From assembly GCA_018262395.1 (NCBI GenBank), contig JAGSYM010000003.1, positions 1 to 21,915 on the forward strand: a stretch of 21,915 nt of DNA, written 5' to 3'. Source of the DNA: Nitrospirota bacterium. Lineage in GTDB: Bacteria > Nitrospirota > Thermodesulfovibrionia > Thermodesulfovibrionales > SM23-35. Numbering within the stretch: position 1 is the first letter of the stretch; each line of letters starts with the position of its first letter. Below, in pieces: positions 1 to 6,951 of this stretch. A program made the position numbers and the translations under genes. The notes beneath the pieces are model-generated. The model ran no database searches and was not told the DNA's origin. It saw only the letters and a list, made by a program, of their open reading frames with translations.

Positions 1-1
1 T

Positions 2-652
2 TCTATCGGTATCACGAATGAGGGCGGCAAAGTAGACATAAATACAACGTCTGAGTTAATATTAAGAAATTTATTGCTAAATCTCGGTTTGAATCTGGAT
101 GACGTTGATATTATTGTAGACTCGGTAATGGACTGGAAGGATTCAGACGACCTTCACCGGCTGCATGGCGTAGAAGATGACTATTATATGTCTTTGCCGA
201 ACCCTTATAAGGCAAAAAACGCCAACTTTGAAACACTGGAGGAACTCCTTCTGGTTAAAGGTATGACCCCTGAGATTCTTTATGGAGCTGATGGCAAAAA
301 GGGGATTATTGATTTTCTTACCGTCAATTCAAAGATGACAAATATAAACATAAATGCTGCCCCCAAAGAGGTCTTATCAGCGATTCCCGGAATAACCCCT
401 GAGCTTGCTGAGGCAATCATTACCATCAGGGAGGCTCAGGAGATACAGGATGTCCAGGGGATTCTTGGAGATAACTACTCCTTGGCATCCCCCTATATCG
501 GTCTGGCAGGGACCAATGCATTCACCATTGAATCAGCAGGATATAAAGGCACTGAGAAGACCGGCTATACTATAAGGGCAACTGTTATTCCTGAAGGCAC
601 GAATAAATTTAAATACCTTTACTACAAAAGCCCGGTGGACATTACCATATGA
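2..652 (+). CDS. gspK: Type II secretion minor pseudopilin GspK, 3' part
   Basis: GspK caps the tip of the type II secretion pseudopilus. The reading frame is open from base 2 and begins outside the window; the TTG at 74 lies inside conserved sequence, so it is not the true start. Visible family hallmarks are the GKVDIN segment, the DSVMDWKDSDDLHRLHG block followed by DDYY, then KNANFETLEELLLVKGMT and a DFLTV stretch, as in GspK. A helix-hairpin-helix-like segment follows (ININAAPKEVLSAIPGITPE). The N-terminal prepilin signal and first helix are off-window. The gene ends in ATGA, overlapping gspL by 4 nt, so translation is probably coupled. Identity is firm from the motif series and the neighbours. 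Confidence 0.9.
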   Translation, partial: SIGITNEGGKVDINTTSELILRNLLLNLGLNLDDVDIIVDSVMDWKDSDDLHRLHGVEDDYYMSLPNPYKAKNANFETLEELLLVKGMTPEILYGADGKKGIIDFLTVNSKMTNININAAPKEVLSAIPGITPELAEAIITIREAQEIQDVQGILGDNYSLASPYIGLAGTNAFTIESAGYKGTEKTGYTIRATVIPEGTNKFKYLYYKSPVDITI

Positions 653-2190
653 CTGGCATCACAGACGTTAAGAAAATAACTACTGCAGCTTCTGACCTGG
701 GTGCAAAATTATACAGGATTTGGGGTCCCATACAAAGGGTCCTTACATTCAGCCCTGCAGATGAGATGATCGCCCCGGAGAACAACCTCTCCGTTTCCAT
801 AGATAAAGGAAACATATCTATAGCATATGGTTCAAGATTCCTTTCGAAAATAAGCATTGGGGGGATGAAACAATACTCTTTTGAAGAAGACATCTATCCA
901 CAGCCAGAAGACCTTTTATCTTCCCTGTCGTTAGCCGTCAATGAGTTCAGTATCTCAAAAGCAGACATAACCCTGAGCATTCCAAAGGCATGGACGATCA
1001 TCAGAACAGTTGATTTTCCTTCTACGGTAAAAGAAAATCTTCCGGACGTTATCTCATACGAGCTTGACAGACTGACTCCCTTTTCTGCTGCAGAGGCGGT
1101 TTTTGATTTCAGAGTGCTGGAGGACAATGTGGACCGCGTAGCCCTCTTGCTTATGGCAGCCAAAACTGACCAGATAAGACCATATATAGATCTCCTGAAT
1201 GAAAACGGCTTTGCCGTCAGCAAGATAACAGTCAATCTTTCAGCTATAGGCTCCTTGCTAAGATATATGGACAAGAAGTCAGATGCCCTTTTTGTGGAAA
1301 TAGGCATCAAAGGATATGAAGGCGGCTTGTTCAGCAATGGATTGCCGGCTCACAATTTTTCAGGTACACTGACGGGGCTTGATGAAAAAACAAAAATAGA
1401 GCTGATATGCAAAGATATAAAGTCCCTGCTAAATATGTCTAGAAATAAAGGCGGAACTCCGCGGATCTTTGCCCTTTTCAAAGACAAAAGTGCTGACCTA
1501 ATGGGGCTGCTAACCTCAGGACTGGATATGCCTGTAAGCGTTATGGGGGAAACGGATATAAGGCTGAATTTACCACTGCCGCATATGGGAATGAATGCTG
1601 CTGCTGCTGGAGCCGTTATACAGTCATTAGAGCCGGAAGCAAACGGACTGAACCTGTTAAAAAAAGGGCGCCACGAAAAACAGAAAACGCCCGTTGCGCT
1701 GACAATACTCCTGATGCTTACAATCTTATCCATCTGGATTTTTTATTTGATCGCGCCTCTTAAAATCGAAGAAAAAAGGCTGCAGGAAATATCCGGTCAG
1801 ATCCTGCTTAAGAAAGAAGAGGCAAAAAAGGTTGAGGCCCTCAAAAAAGAGGCTGAATCTATAAGTGAAAAGATCACTGCAATAGATAATTTCAAGCATG
1901 ACAGGGTCATGACCATGGATGTCCTCAGGGAACTCACGTCAATTCTTCCCAAAAATGCCTGGCTATCAAGGGCCAGGATCGCATCTTCATCAGTAGATAT
2001 CGAAGGTTATGCAGGCAAGGCAACAGAGCTTTTGCCTAAACTGGAAGCTTCGAAATATTTCAGGAAGGTTGAATTTTCATCGCCAATCATGAGAGACACA
2101 AGAATGACTGCCGAGAAGTTCAATATAAAGATGGAAATCGAAGCCACAAAAAACAATGAAACCGAGAACATAAAGAATGAAAAGAAATAA
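649..2190 (+). CDS. gspL: Type II secretion inner-membrane protein GspL (PilM/PilN-like)
   Basis: GspL recruits the secretion ATPase to the inner membrane and contacts GspM. This 513-residue protein has a long cytoplasmic part (about 1-345) with an actin-like PilM/GspL pattern (SIDKGNISIAYGSR, then TLSIPKAWTIIRTVDFPS, then SYELDRLTPF). A single transmembrane helix lies at about 348-371. A charged coiled-coil-like stretch rich in Lys and Glu follows, then a PilN-like periplasmic domain (ELTSILPKNAWLSRARI, then VDIEGYAGKATELLPKLEAS). The PilN-like C-terminus makes it look like a PilM-PilN fusion, which is how GspL is generally viewed. The start overlaps the gspK stop (ATGA) and the end overlaps gspM by 14 nt. 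The GspL call rests on the GspK neighbour; by sequence alone 'PilN domain protein' would be equally fair. Confidence 0.82.
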   Translation: MTGITDVKKITTAASDLGAKLYRIWGPIQRVLTFSPADEMIAPENNLSVSIDKGNISIAYGSRFLSKISIGGMKQYSFEEDIYPQPEDLLSSLSLAVNEFSISKADITLSIPKAWTIIRTVDFPSTVKENLPDVISYELDRLTPFSAAEAVFDFRVLEDNVDRVALLLMAAKTDQIRPYIDLLNENGFAVSKITVNLSAIGSLLRYMDKKSDALFVEIGIKGYEGGLFSNGLPAHNFSGTLTGLDEKTKIELICKDIKSLLNMSRNKGGTPRIFALFKDKSADLMGLLTSGLDMPVSVMGETDIRLNLPLPHMGMNAAAAGAVIQSLEPEANGLNLLKKGRHEKQKTPVALTILLMLTILSIWIFYLIAPLKIEEKRLQEISGQILLKKEEAKKVEALKKEAESISEKITAIDNFKHDRVMTMDVLRELTSILPKNAWLSRARIASSSVDIEGYAGKATELLPKLEASKYFRKVEFSSPIMRDTRMTAEKFNIKMEIEATKNNETENIKNEKK

Positions 2191-2728
2191 GACACTTTTT
2201 TTTGCTGTCCCCCTGATGCTCATCCTGGTCTTCCTCGTCGTATACCAGTATGGATATCTGGGAATAAGAGCTGAAACAGCGTCTGTAAAAGAGGAACAGG
2301 ACATCAAACTTAATCTGCTCCAAAAATATATGACCCTCATAGCAGACAAACCCCTTATAGAAGAGCAGATCAGCTCATTAAAAGCCGAAAGTAGGGCTGA
2401 TGACGCAAAACTTATTCAAGGGCAGACCCCTTCCCTTGCGGCGGCGACCCTCCAGGAAATTATCACAGGGATAATTGTTGAGAAGGGGGGCACAATATCG
2501 AGCCAGAGGGTAAGTGCACCTGAAGATCTGGGCAGGTTCAAAGTTATAACCGTCAGCATAGATGCCATCCTGCCGGATACGGCCGCCCTAAGCGAAGTCT
2601 TATTTTCAATAGAAACACGCACACCTTATCTCATTGTAAAAGAGCTTGATACAAGGGTGAGAAATATCAGGTTGCCAAAAGACCTTATAGCAAAAATAGA
2701 TATATCTGCATTAACAGGCGGTCAATAA
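2177..2728 (+). CDS. gspM: Type II secretion protein GspM (PilO-like)
   Basis: A 183-residue bitopic inner-membrane protein with a short basic N-terminus (MKRNK), one transmembrane helix at about 7-24, a coiled-coil-like stretch at about 33-80 (ETASVKEEQDIKLNLLQKY, then EEQISSLKAESRADD) and a periplasmic ferredoxin-like domain. The pattern IITGIIVEKGGTISSQRVS followed by LSEVLFSIETRTPYLIVKELDTR is typical of GspM/PilO, where the domain pairs with the GspL/PilN periplasmic region. It starts inside the end of gspL and stops 1 nt before the next gene, so it belongs to the same transcript. Sequence conservation in this family is low; position and architecture carry the call. Confidence 0.8.
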   Translation: MKRNKTLFFAVPLMLILVFLVVYQYGYLGIRAETASVKEEQDIKLNLLQKYMTLIADKPLIEEQISSLKAESRADDAKLIQGQTPSLAAATLQEIITGIIVEKGGTISSQRVSAPEDLGRFKVITVSIDAILPDTAALSEVLFSIETRTPYLIVKELDTRVRNIRLPKDLIAKIDISALTGGQ

Positions 2729-2729
2729 T

Positions 2730-3476
2730 ATGGGCAGGGCACGGTACTTACTTAGCAATATCAATCTTATCAATATAATACTGACCGGGGCTCTCATTTT
2801 TCTTCTTAATTATATGCTGCTGCCTTTTTTGAACAAGAGCATGCAATTCTCTCTCCCTGTGATAAAAAAGCATGAGGGGATTGACTCCGGCAGCAAAAAA
2901 AAACCGGAGCAGACAAAGACGCCGTCTCCTTTGGACTTTATGGTCATAACAGAGCAGAACCTTTTTCATCCCGAGAGAAAAATACCCGCTGAAGTAAAGG
3001 AGGCGCAGCCCCTCCCAAAACCTGATTTTGTGCTCTATGGAACTCTGATATCAGATGACACAAATATCGCTTACATGGAAGACAAAAAATCGCCTAACAG
3101 CACGCCTGGGAGGGAAAAAAGACAGACCCCCCTGAAACAGGGAGATTCGATGAGCGGCTTTACCCTGAAAGAGTTAAGCGAGGATCGGGTAATCATGGCA
3201 AGGGGTGAAGAGCGGTTGACTGTTTTTCTGATTGATACGCAAAAACCGAAGCAAAGGGGTGTGACCGCTCCGACTCCTTCGACCGTTGCCAAGGGCAACC
3301 AGTTGGAATCTCAAGCAACCCCTTCTCAGGCGGTGGCTCCTCAGGCGCCTTCTCAACAGACAACTGCACCGGCTCAGCCACCTGGAGAAACAGCTCGAAA
3401 GGTTCCTCCTGCTGAAGCCAGGGAATCCACAAGACAGAAATTTCTGGATTTATTCAAAGGCGGATTGAGAAGGTAG
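2730..3476 (+). CDS. gspC: GspC-like type II secretion protein with Pro/Gln-rich tail
   Basis: A 248-residue protein with an N-terminal transmembrane helix (about 12-34), a linker, then a homology-region-like domain (about 70-170). This has the FMVITEQNLFHPERK pattern, DFVLYGTLISDDTNIAYMED, a glycine-containing turn (LKQGDSMSGFTLKELSEDRVIMARG) and a closing strand. That layout fits the GspC/PilP HR domain, which binds the secretin. After about 180 comes a low-complexity tail rich in Pro, Gln, Ala and Thr instead of the PDZ or coiled-coil of classical GspC, ending in a basic RQKFLDLFKGGLRR segment. It is the last gene of the run, whereas gspC is first in classical operons. PilP or GspN are alternative labels. 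Confidence 0.65.
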   Translation: MGRARYLLSNINLINIILTGALIFLLNYMLLPFLNKSMQFSLPVIKKHEGIDSGSKKKPEQTKTPSPLDFMVITEQNLFHPERKIPAEVKEAQPLPKPDFVLYGTLISDDTNIAYMEDKKSPNSTPGREKRQTPLKQGDSMSGFTLKELSEDRVIMARGEERLTVFLIDTQKPKQRGVTAPTPSTVAKGNQLESQATPSQAVAPQAPSQQTTAPAQPPGETARKVPPAEARESTRQKFLDLFKGGLRR

Positions 3477-3507
3477 TCTGTTATTTAAAAATTAATCAGA
3501 CATGATG

Positions 3508-3552
3508 GAAAGACAGGAGCAAGACAGCTTTTCTGTCTTACTTCTGTCTTTC
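3508..3552. terminator. Nested inverted repeat between convergent genes
   Basis: Outer arms gaaagacag (3508-3516) and ctgtctttc (3544-3552) are perfect complements, as are inner arms aagacag (3521-3527) and ctgtctt (3533-3539) around a ctttt loop. The arms share sequence, so alternative pairings exist. It lies between the stop of the gspC-like gene and the stop of the convergent small gene. Neither strand has a good U-tract directly after the stem, so a bidirectional terminator role is inferred from position only. Confidence 0.4.
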
Positions 3553-3573
3553 TCGCAAAGGCTTAGAAGCTTA

Positions 3574-3876
3574 CTAAGGACAAATAAACCAACTCGCGCC
3601 GAGGTCATCAGAACAGTAGAGAAATCCATCCCAGGTCAGATACATCTGAGAATAATAGAGAGACGGCAAGCCGTCAACGTCGATGGCTGTTGCGTATGTA
3701 TTACCATCAGCAGCATAAGTGATTATCACACTATCGATACCGTCAAACTCATAATACGGAATAAAATCCATGAAGTCGCCGTTAGGGAAAGCAGTTGACT
3801 CAATAGCCTCGCTCGTCTGAGCAACAGCAAAAATCATCAGTACAGCTACAAAGATAAGAGGTAATATTTTTTTCAT
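3574..3876 (-). CDS. Small secreted protein, 100 aa, unknown function
   Basis: Not recognised by family. The start at 3876 is well supported: AAGGAG at 3884-3889 sits 7 nt upstream, although the frame is open 19 codons further. The product begins with a textbook signal peptide (MKKILPLIFVAVLMIFAVAQ) and a plausible signal peptidase I site after TSEA (residue 24). The mature 76 residues are acidic and aromatic (FMDFIPYYEFDGIDSV, then SLYYSQMYLTWDGF), with no helix-rich or repeat pattern. Two cysteines, C88 and C99, lie near the C-terminus and could form a disulphide. It is monocistronic, convergent with the secretion operon, and has its own promoter-like elements. It could be a secretion substrate of the neighbouring system, but nothing in the sequence proves this. 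Confidence 0.7.
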   Translation of the reverse strand: MKKILPLIFVAVLMIFAVAQTSEAIESTAFPNGDFMDFIPYYEFDGIDSVIITYAADGNTYATAIDVDGLPSLYYSQMYLTWDGFLYCSDDLGASWFICP

Positions 3877-3999
3877 TTTTAATCTCCTTGTTTTGTTATT
3901 TTTCAACAGATCTGTCCTTCTGAAAGAAGACAAACCCGAAAATCAGGGAAAAACGTTCACCACCTTTCATTACCAAATCTCATATATATCTCTATATTT

Positions 4000-4028
4000 A
4001 GTATCGCAATTTTCTTAGTTCTTTTCAA
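4000..4028 (-). promoter_or_regulatory. Sigma70-like promoter for the small secreted protein gene
   Basis: On the minus strand TTGAAA (4023-4028, 5 of 6 matches to -35) is followed after 17 nt by GATACT (4000-4005, 4 of 6 to -10). Transcription would start near 3993, leaving an untranslated leader of roughly 117 nt before the start codon at 3876. The surrounding DNA is AT-rich with A and T runs. The region 3877-4221 holds no other gene that I can see. Confidence 0.4.
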
Positions 4029-4221
4029 TAAAAAAGATTTTTTAATCCTGAAAAAAAGCCTTTGACTGCAAAGGACACAAAGAACAAGCAGAAATTTCCT
4101 GAGAAACCCCGCAATGGTGAGTTACGTTCCCATTTCAGGTCCTTTCTTAGGGCGCTTTACTTGAGCAAACGGCCGTTTTTAGATCGGGTGGTTACCATGA
4201 GAGAAGATTTGAATCTTTAAC

Positions 4222-4920
4222 TCATCGCGGGAAGTCCTTGTACGACAGGTAATCGCAAATTCCTTCGAAATCAGCATCTTTCTCGACCATATAGAACGCT
4301 TCATAATAACCCTCTTTCTGCACAAAGATGGAGCGCTGTGCGTTAAGTCCGAGGGCAGCATGGGCATATATTTCGGGTTTCCCGTAAAGACTTGTGCGAT
4401 AATTGAGAATTGTCTTTCTCTTCAGGTCAGCCACACCCGTAATGTCTACAAGATAATTGAACCTCAGAGTCGAATAGACCTCGTAAAAGGCCAGCTTGAA
4501 AGTCTGAAAATCGTTCAATAATCTCATCGCAATCCGGGATGTTGCTATATGGTCGACGTGATAGTCAATGGGCGAAGGTGAAAGGACCAGGTCCGGCTTT
4601 ATTTGCTCTATTATCCCGGATAACTTCCCGTAGATACTTTTTTTGTGCATATTAATCTCCCCATCAGGGAAATCAAGGAACAGCCTTTCTCCGAACCCGA
4701 GTATCCCGGCGGCCCTCACTGCCTCTTCCTTCCGCTTTTCAGCGATCTCATACGAAGGGTCCCCGTACAACCTCTCGCCACTGGTCAGGAAAATGATTGA
4801 TGAGGAGACATCCTTATTGAGTATTTGCAGAAGTGTCCCTGCACACCCTAGCGCTTCATCATCGGGATGGGGTGCAAAAACCATTATTTTTTTTACTTCA
4901 GGAAAACCGAGGTTAAAAAT
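4222..4920 (-). CDS. LmbE/PIG-L family N-deacetylase, probable AUU start
   Basis: PIG-L/LmbE proteins are zinc-dependent amidases that remove the acetyl group from N-acetylglucosamine-type sugars. The zinc motif is clear: APHPDDEALGC near the N-terminus and YHVDHIATSR at mid-protein, supplying the third metal ligand. The first ATG (4884) would begin the protein directly on the first core strand and has no ribosome binding site. Instead AAGGAG at 4926-4931 lies 5 nt before an in-frame ATT at 4920, adding twelve residues ending in PEVKKI; an in-frame TAA at 4930-4932 excludes anything further upstream, and no ATG, GTG or TTG lies between. I therefore give 4920 as the likelier start, 4884 as the conservative one. 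It diverges from the methyltransferase gene. The likely substrate is a glycan intermediate of this locus. Confidence 0.85.
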   Translation of the reverse strand: MFNLGFPEVKKIMVFAPHPDDEALGCAGTLLQILNKDVSSSIIFLTSGERLYGDPSYEIAEKRKEEAVRAAGILGFGERLFLDFPDGEINMHKKSIYGKLSGIIEQIKPDLVLSPSPIDYHVDHIATSRIAMRLLNDFQTFKLAFYEVYSTLRFNYLVDITGVADLKRKTILNYRTSLYGKPEIYAHAALGLNAQRSIFVQKEGYYEAFYMVEKDADFEGICDYLSYKDFPR

Positions 4921-4976
4921 GATTTCTCCTTATTATGTGGACTTTTACATCAGTATTTTTTAAACTACTTCCGATA

Positions 4977-5867
4977 ATGCTGCCAAATGAGCCGACAAAT
5001 GACTTCTTTGACAAGCGACCTTTTCCTCTAGATAGTGATCTGGAAACGATCCGCTGTCCCCTATGCGGTTCCGGCAGCACGTCTATTATACATATTCGCA
5101 AACCTTTTCAGATAGTCCTATGCAAAGACTGCGGCCTTTCGTATCTTAACCCGAGATTGAAGGAGCATGTTATGCACAGTGTATACGAGGTGCGCGAATA
5201 CTTTTCTGCCGGAGATATGACCGGCTACAGAGATTACACTTTCCAGGAAAAAAGTCTCCGAATCACGTTTCGGAGCTTTCTAGCAAAGTTAAAGAGGCTG
5301 GGTTTTGCCTCAGGCAGATTATTAGAAGTCGGCTGCGGGTACGGATATTTTCTTGACGAGGCTAGAGACTTTTTTCCTTCCCTGTTCGGGACCGAACTCT
5401 CCTCCGAAGCGGCTAGTCTGGCACAAAAGCTGCCCGCAGTTAGCATCTGGACAGGCGATATAAACTCTCTGCCGATGGGTTGGAGCAATTTTGATGTTGT
5501 AGTCGCTATCAATGTGATCGAGCACATTTATTCGCCTCTTGAATTTCTCATCTCTCTGAAACAGAGATTACGAAGTGACGGAAGGATAGTGTTGGCTACA
5601 CCTGATTTTGGCAGTTACTGGCCTAAAATCCTTGGAGACAAGTGGCCTTCTTTCAAAATCCCTGAACATGTAGTGTTTTACAATACAAAAAACCTCAGAC
5701 TCCTTCTTGAAAGAGCTGGATTTAGAAATTTCCAGGAGATCCCTTTCCGACACTTCTTCCCACTCGGTTTAATAGCCGGCAAGTTTGGGAAAAATATTCG
5801 TGGCAGATTAGGACAAATTCCTGTTGCAATACCGAAAACAATGATCGCGTTGTCAGCTCAAAAATGA
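4977..5867 (+). CDS. SAM-dependent methyltransferase with N-terminal zinc ribbon
   Basis: A class I methyltransferase. A four-cysteine zinc ribbon (CPLCGS at 27-30, CKDCGLSYLNP at 49-52, numbered from 4977) precedes a linker and the Rossmann domain with SAM motif I LLEVGCGYGYF (E117 on). Later come VVVAINVIEHIYSPLEFL, GRIVLATPDFGSYWPKI and VFYNTKNLRLLLERAGF, as in Methyltransf_23-type enzymes of sugar-nucleotide and polysaccharide clusters. The acceptor cannot be told. The frame also opens at an ATG at 4935, but neither start has a clear ribosome binding site; I chose 4977 because it begins close to the ribbon and leaves space for the divergent LmbE signals. The stop lies within a 15-bp tandem duplication before the next gene. 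Confidence 0.85.
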   Translation: MLPNEPTNDFFDKRPFPLDSDLETIRCPLCGSGSTSIIHIRKPFQIVLCKDCGLSYLNPRLKEHVMHSVYEVREYFSAGDMTGYRDYTFQEKSLRITFRSFLAKLKRLGFASGRLLEVGCGYGYFLDEARDFFPSLFGTELSSEAASLAQKLPAVSIWTGDINSLPMGWSNFDVVVAINVIEHIYSPLEFLISLKQRLRSDGRIVLATPDFGSYWPKILGDKWPSFKIPEHVVFYNTKNLRLLLERAGFRNFQEIPFRHFFPLGLIAGKFGKNIRGRLGQIPVAIPKTMIALSAQK

Positions 5868-5893
5868 GCTATACTATTATGAGCTATACTATT
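5864..5893 (+). repeat. Perfect 15-bp tandem duplication
   Basis: The unit atgagctatactatt occurs twice back to back (5864-5878 and 5879-5893). The first copy contains the TGA stop of the methyltransferase, and the second ends 5 nt before the ATG of the following glycosyltransferase. It looks like a small replication-slippage duplication that widens the spacing between the two genes. Confidence 0.95.
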
Positions 5894-5898
5894 AAAAA

Positions 5899-6837
5899 AT
5901 GGACAATGTAGAAATATCAATCGTTATTCCAGTATATAATGAAGCGAATACTTTGACAAGAAGTCTTCCGGAGATAGGAAGTTTTGTTCGAGGCACCGGG
6001 TTCTCGTATGAAATAATCGTAATCGATGACGGTTCAAGAGACGGCACGTGGGATATCCTCCGCACTATTTCTCATAAAGACCAAAAGGTAAGTGCCATCA
6101 AACTCAGCAGAAACTTTGGAAAAGAATCAGCCATAGCTGCTGGGCTGGAATTTGCTTCCGGCAGCGCCGTTATTATCATGGATGGCGATCTCCAGCACCC
6201 GCCCGAAATCATACCAGAAATGATTCGCTTGTGGAAACAAGAAGGGGTCGATATAGTTGAGGCAGTCAAGGCTGACAGGGGCAGCGAGCATATCTCTTCA
6301 AAGATAGGGGCGAAATTATTCTATTGGCTGATGAATCACCTTTCTGAGCTCGATCTTGACAACTCTTCAGATTTCAAACTCCTTGACCGCCAGGTCGTTA
6401 CCGCACACAACAAACTTCCCGAAAGCTCCAGGTTTTTCCGTGGAATCGTGTCATGGCTCGGCTTCAAAAAAGCGCAGATACCTTTTTCTGTTAAAGACAG
6501 AATATCCGGCAGATCGCGATGGTCAATCTTTAGACTTGTCAAACTCGCAATCAATGCTTCTACATCGTTTTCTTCGCTTCCACTACATATCATAACCTAT
6601 CTGGGGATAATAACATTTGGGATAAGTATAGTCCTGGGGATTCAGACCCTGTCTATGAAATTTTCCGGGGCCGCAGTAAGTGGTTTTACTACGGTCATCC
6701 TTCTCCTGCTCTTTATAGGGAGCGTTCTCATGTTGAGCCTCGGGATCATCGGGCTCTACATTAGCAGAATCTTCGAAGAGGTAAAGAGACGGCCCGTCTT
6801 CATCATTGAGAAAGCCTTAAACATGGAGAAGCGATAA
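5899..6837 (+). CDS. Family 2 glycosyltransferase, polyprenyl-phosphate type (GtrB/DPM1-like)
   Basis: A 312-residue membrane-anchored GT2. The catalytic GT-A domain shows SIVIPVYNEANTL, EIIVIDDGSRDGT (D43, D44), LSRNFGKESAIAAGLEFA and MDGDLQHPPE (D95, D97). Then follow FRGIVSWLGFKKAQIPF and DRISGRSRWSIFRLVKLAINA, the signature of the dolichyl/undecaprenyl-phosphate sugar transferase subgroup. Two C-terminal transmembrane helices (about 230-255 and 264-290) end in YISRIFEEVKRRPVFII. Such enzymes charge a polyprenyl phosphate with one sugar, which a GT-C enzyme uses on the outer side of the membrane. The next gene (minus strand) is such a GT-C-like protein, though frameshifted. The ribosome binding site is weak. 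Confidence 0.9.
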   Translation: MDNVEISIVIPVYNEANTLTRSLPEIGSFVRGTGFSYEIIVIDDGSRDGTWDILRTISHKDQKVSAIKLSRNFGKESAIAAGLEFASGSAVIIMDGDLQHPPEIIPEMIRLWKQEGVDIVEAVKADRGSEHISSKIGAKLFYWLMNHLSELDLDNSSDFKLLDRQVVTAHNKLPESSRFFRGIVSWLGFKKAQIPFSVKDRISGRSRWSIFRLVKLAINASTSFSSLPLHIITYLGIITFGISIVLGIQTLSMKFSGAAVSGFTTVILLLLFIGSVLMLSLGIIGLYISRIFEEVKRRPVFIIEKALNMEKR

Positions 6838-6860
6838 TCCTCCGTTGTGTTGCGTAAAGC

Positions 6861-6891
6861 AAGCCTTCAGCCTATTGTATGCAGAAGGCTT
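6861..6891. terminator. Stem-loop between convergent genes
   Basis: aagccttc (6861-6868) and gaaggctt (6884-6891) form an 8-bp stem with a 15-nt loop, followed on the plus strand by ttatatt, a poor U-tract. It sits inside a wider 8-bp inverted repeat (6842-6849 and 6936-6943). Position between the GT2 stop and the convergent GT-C stop suggests transcript ends, but this is not a textbook terminator. Confidence 0.4.
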
Positions 6892-6951
6892 TATATTGAC
6901 CTGCCTGTGCACATCTAAACCATTAAAGTTTATCGCACAACGGTGGTGTGA

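Noticed and set aside
74..76. TTG at 74 as start of gspK
   Set aside because: The 24 codons before it continue the conserved GspK sequence (GKVDIN region), so the gene starts outside the window.
894..1733. Two minus-strand frames (147 and 127 codons) inside gspL
   Set aside because: They lie fully antisense to a well-supported gene, and their products have shadow-like composition (runs of Ser, Ile, Arg).
3502..3798. Plus-strand 98-codon frame opposite the small secreted protein gene
   Set aside because: It has no ribosome binding site or recognisable domain, begins inside an inverted repeat, and the opposite strand has a signal peptide, ribosome binding site and promoter.
4166..4180. Palindrome aaacggccgttt as terminator of the deacetylase gene
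   Set aside because: It has no loop and no U-tract on the minus strand, so it cannot act as an ordinary intrinsic terminator.
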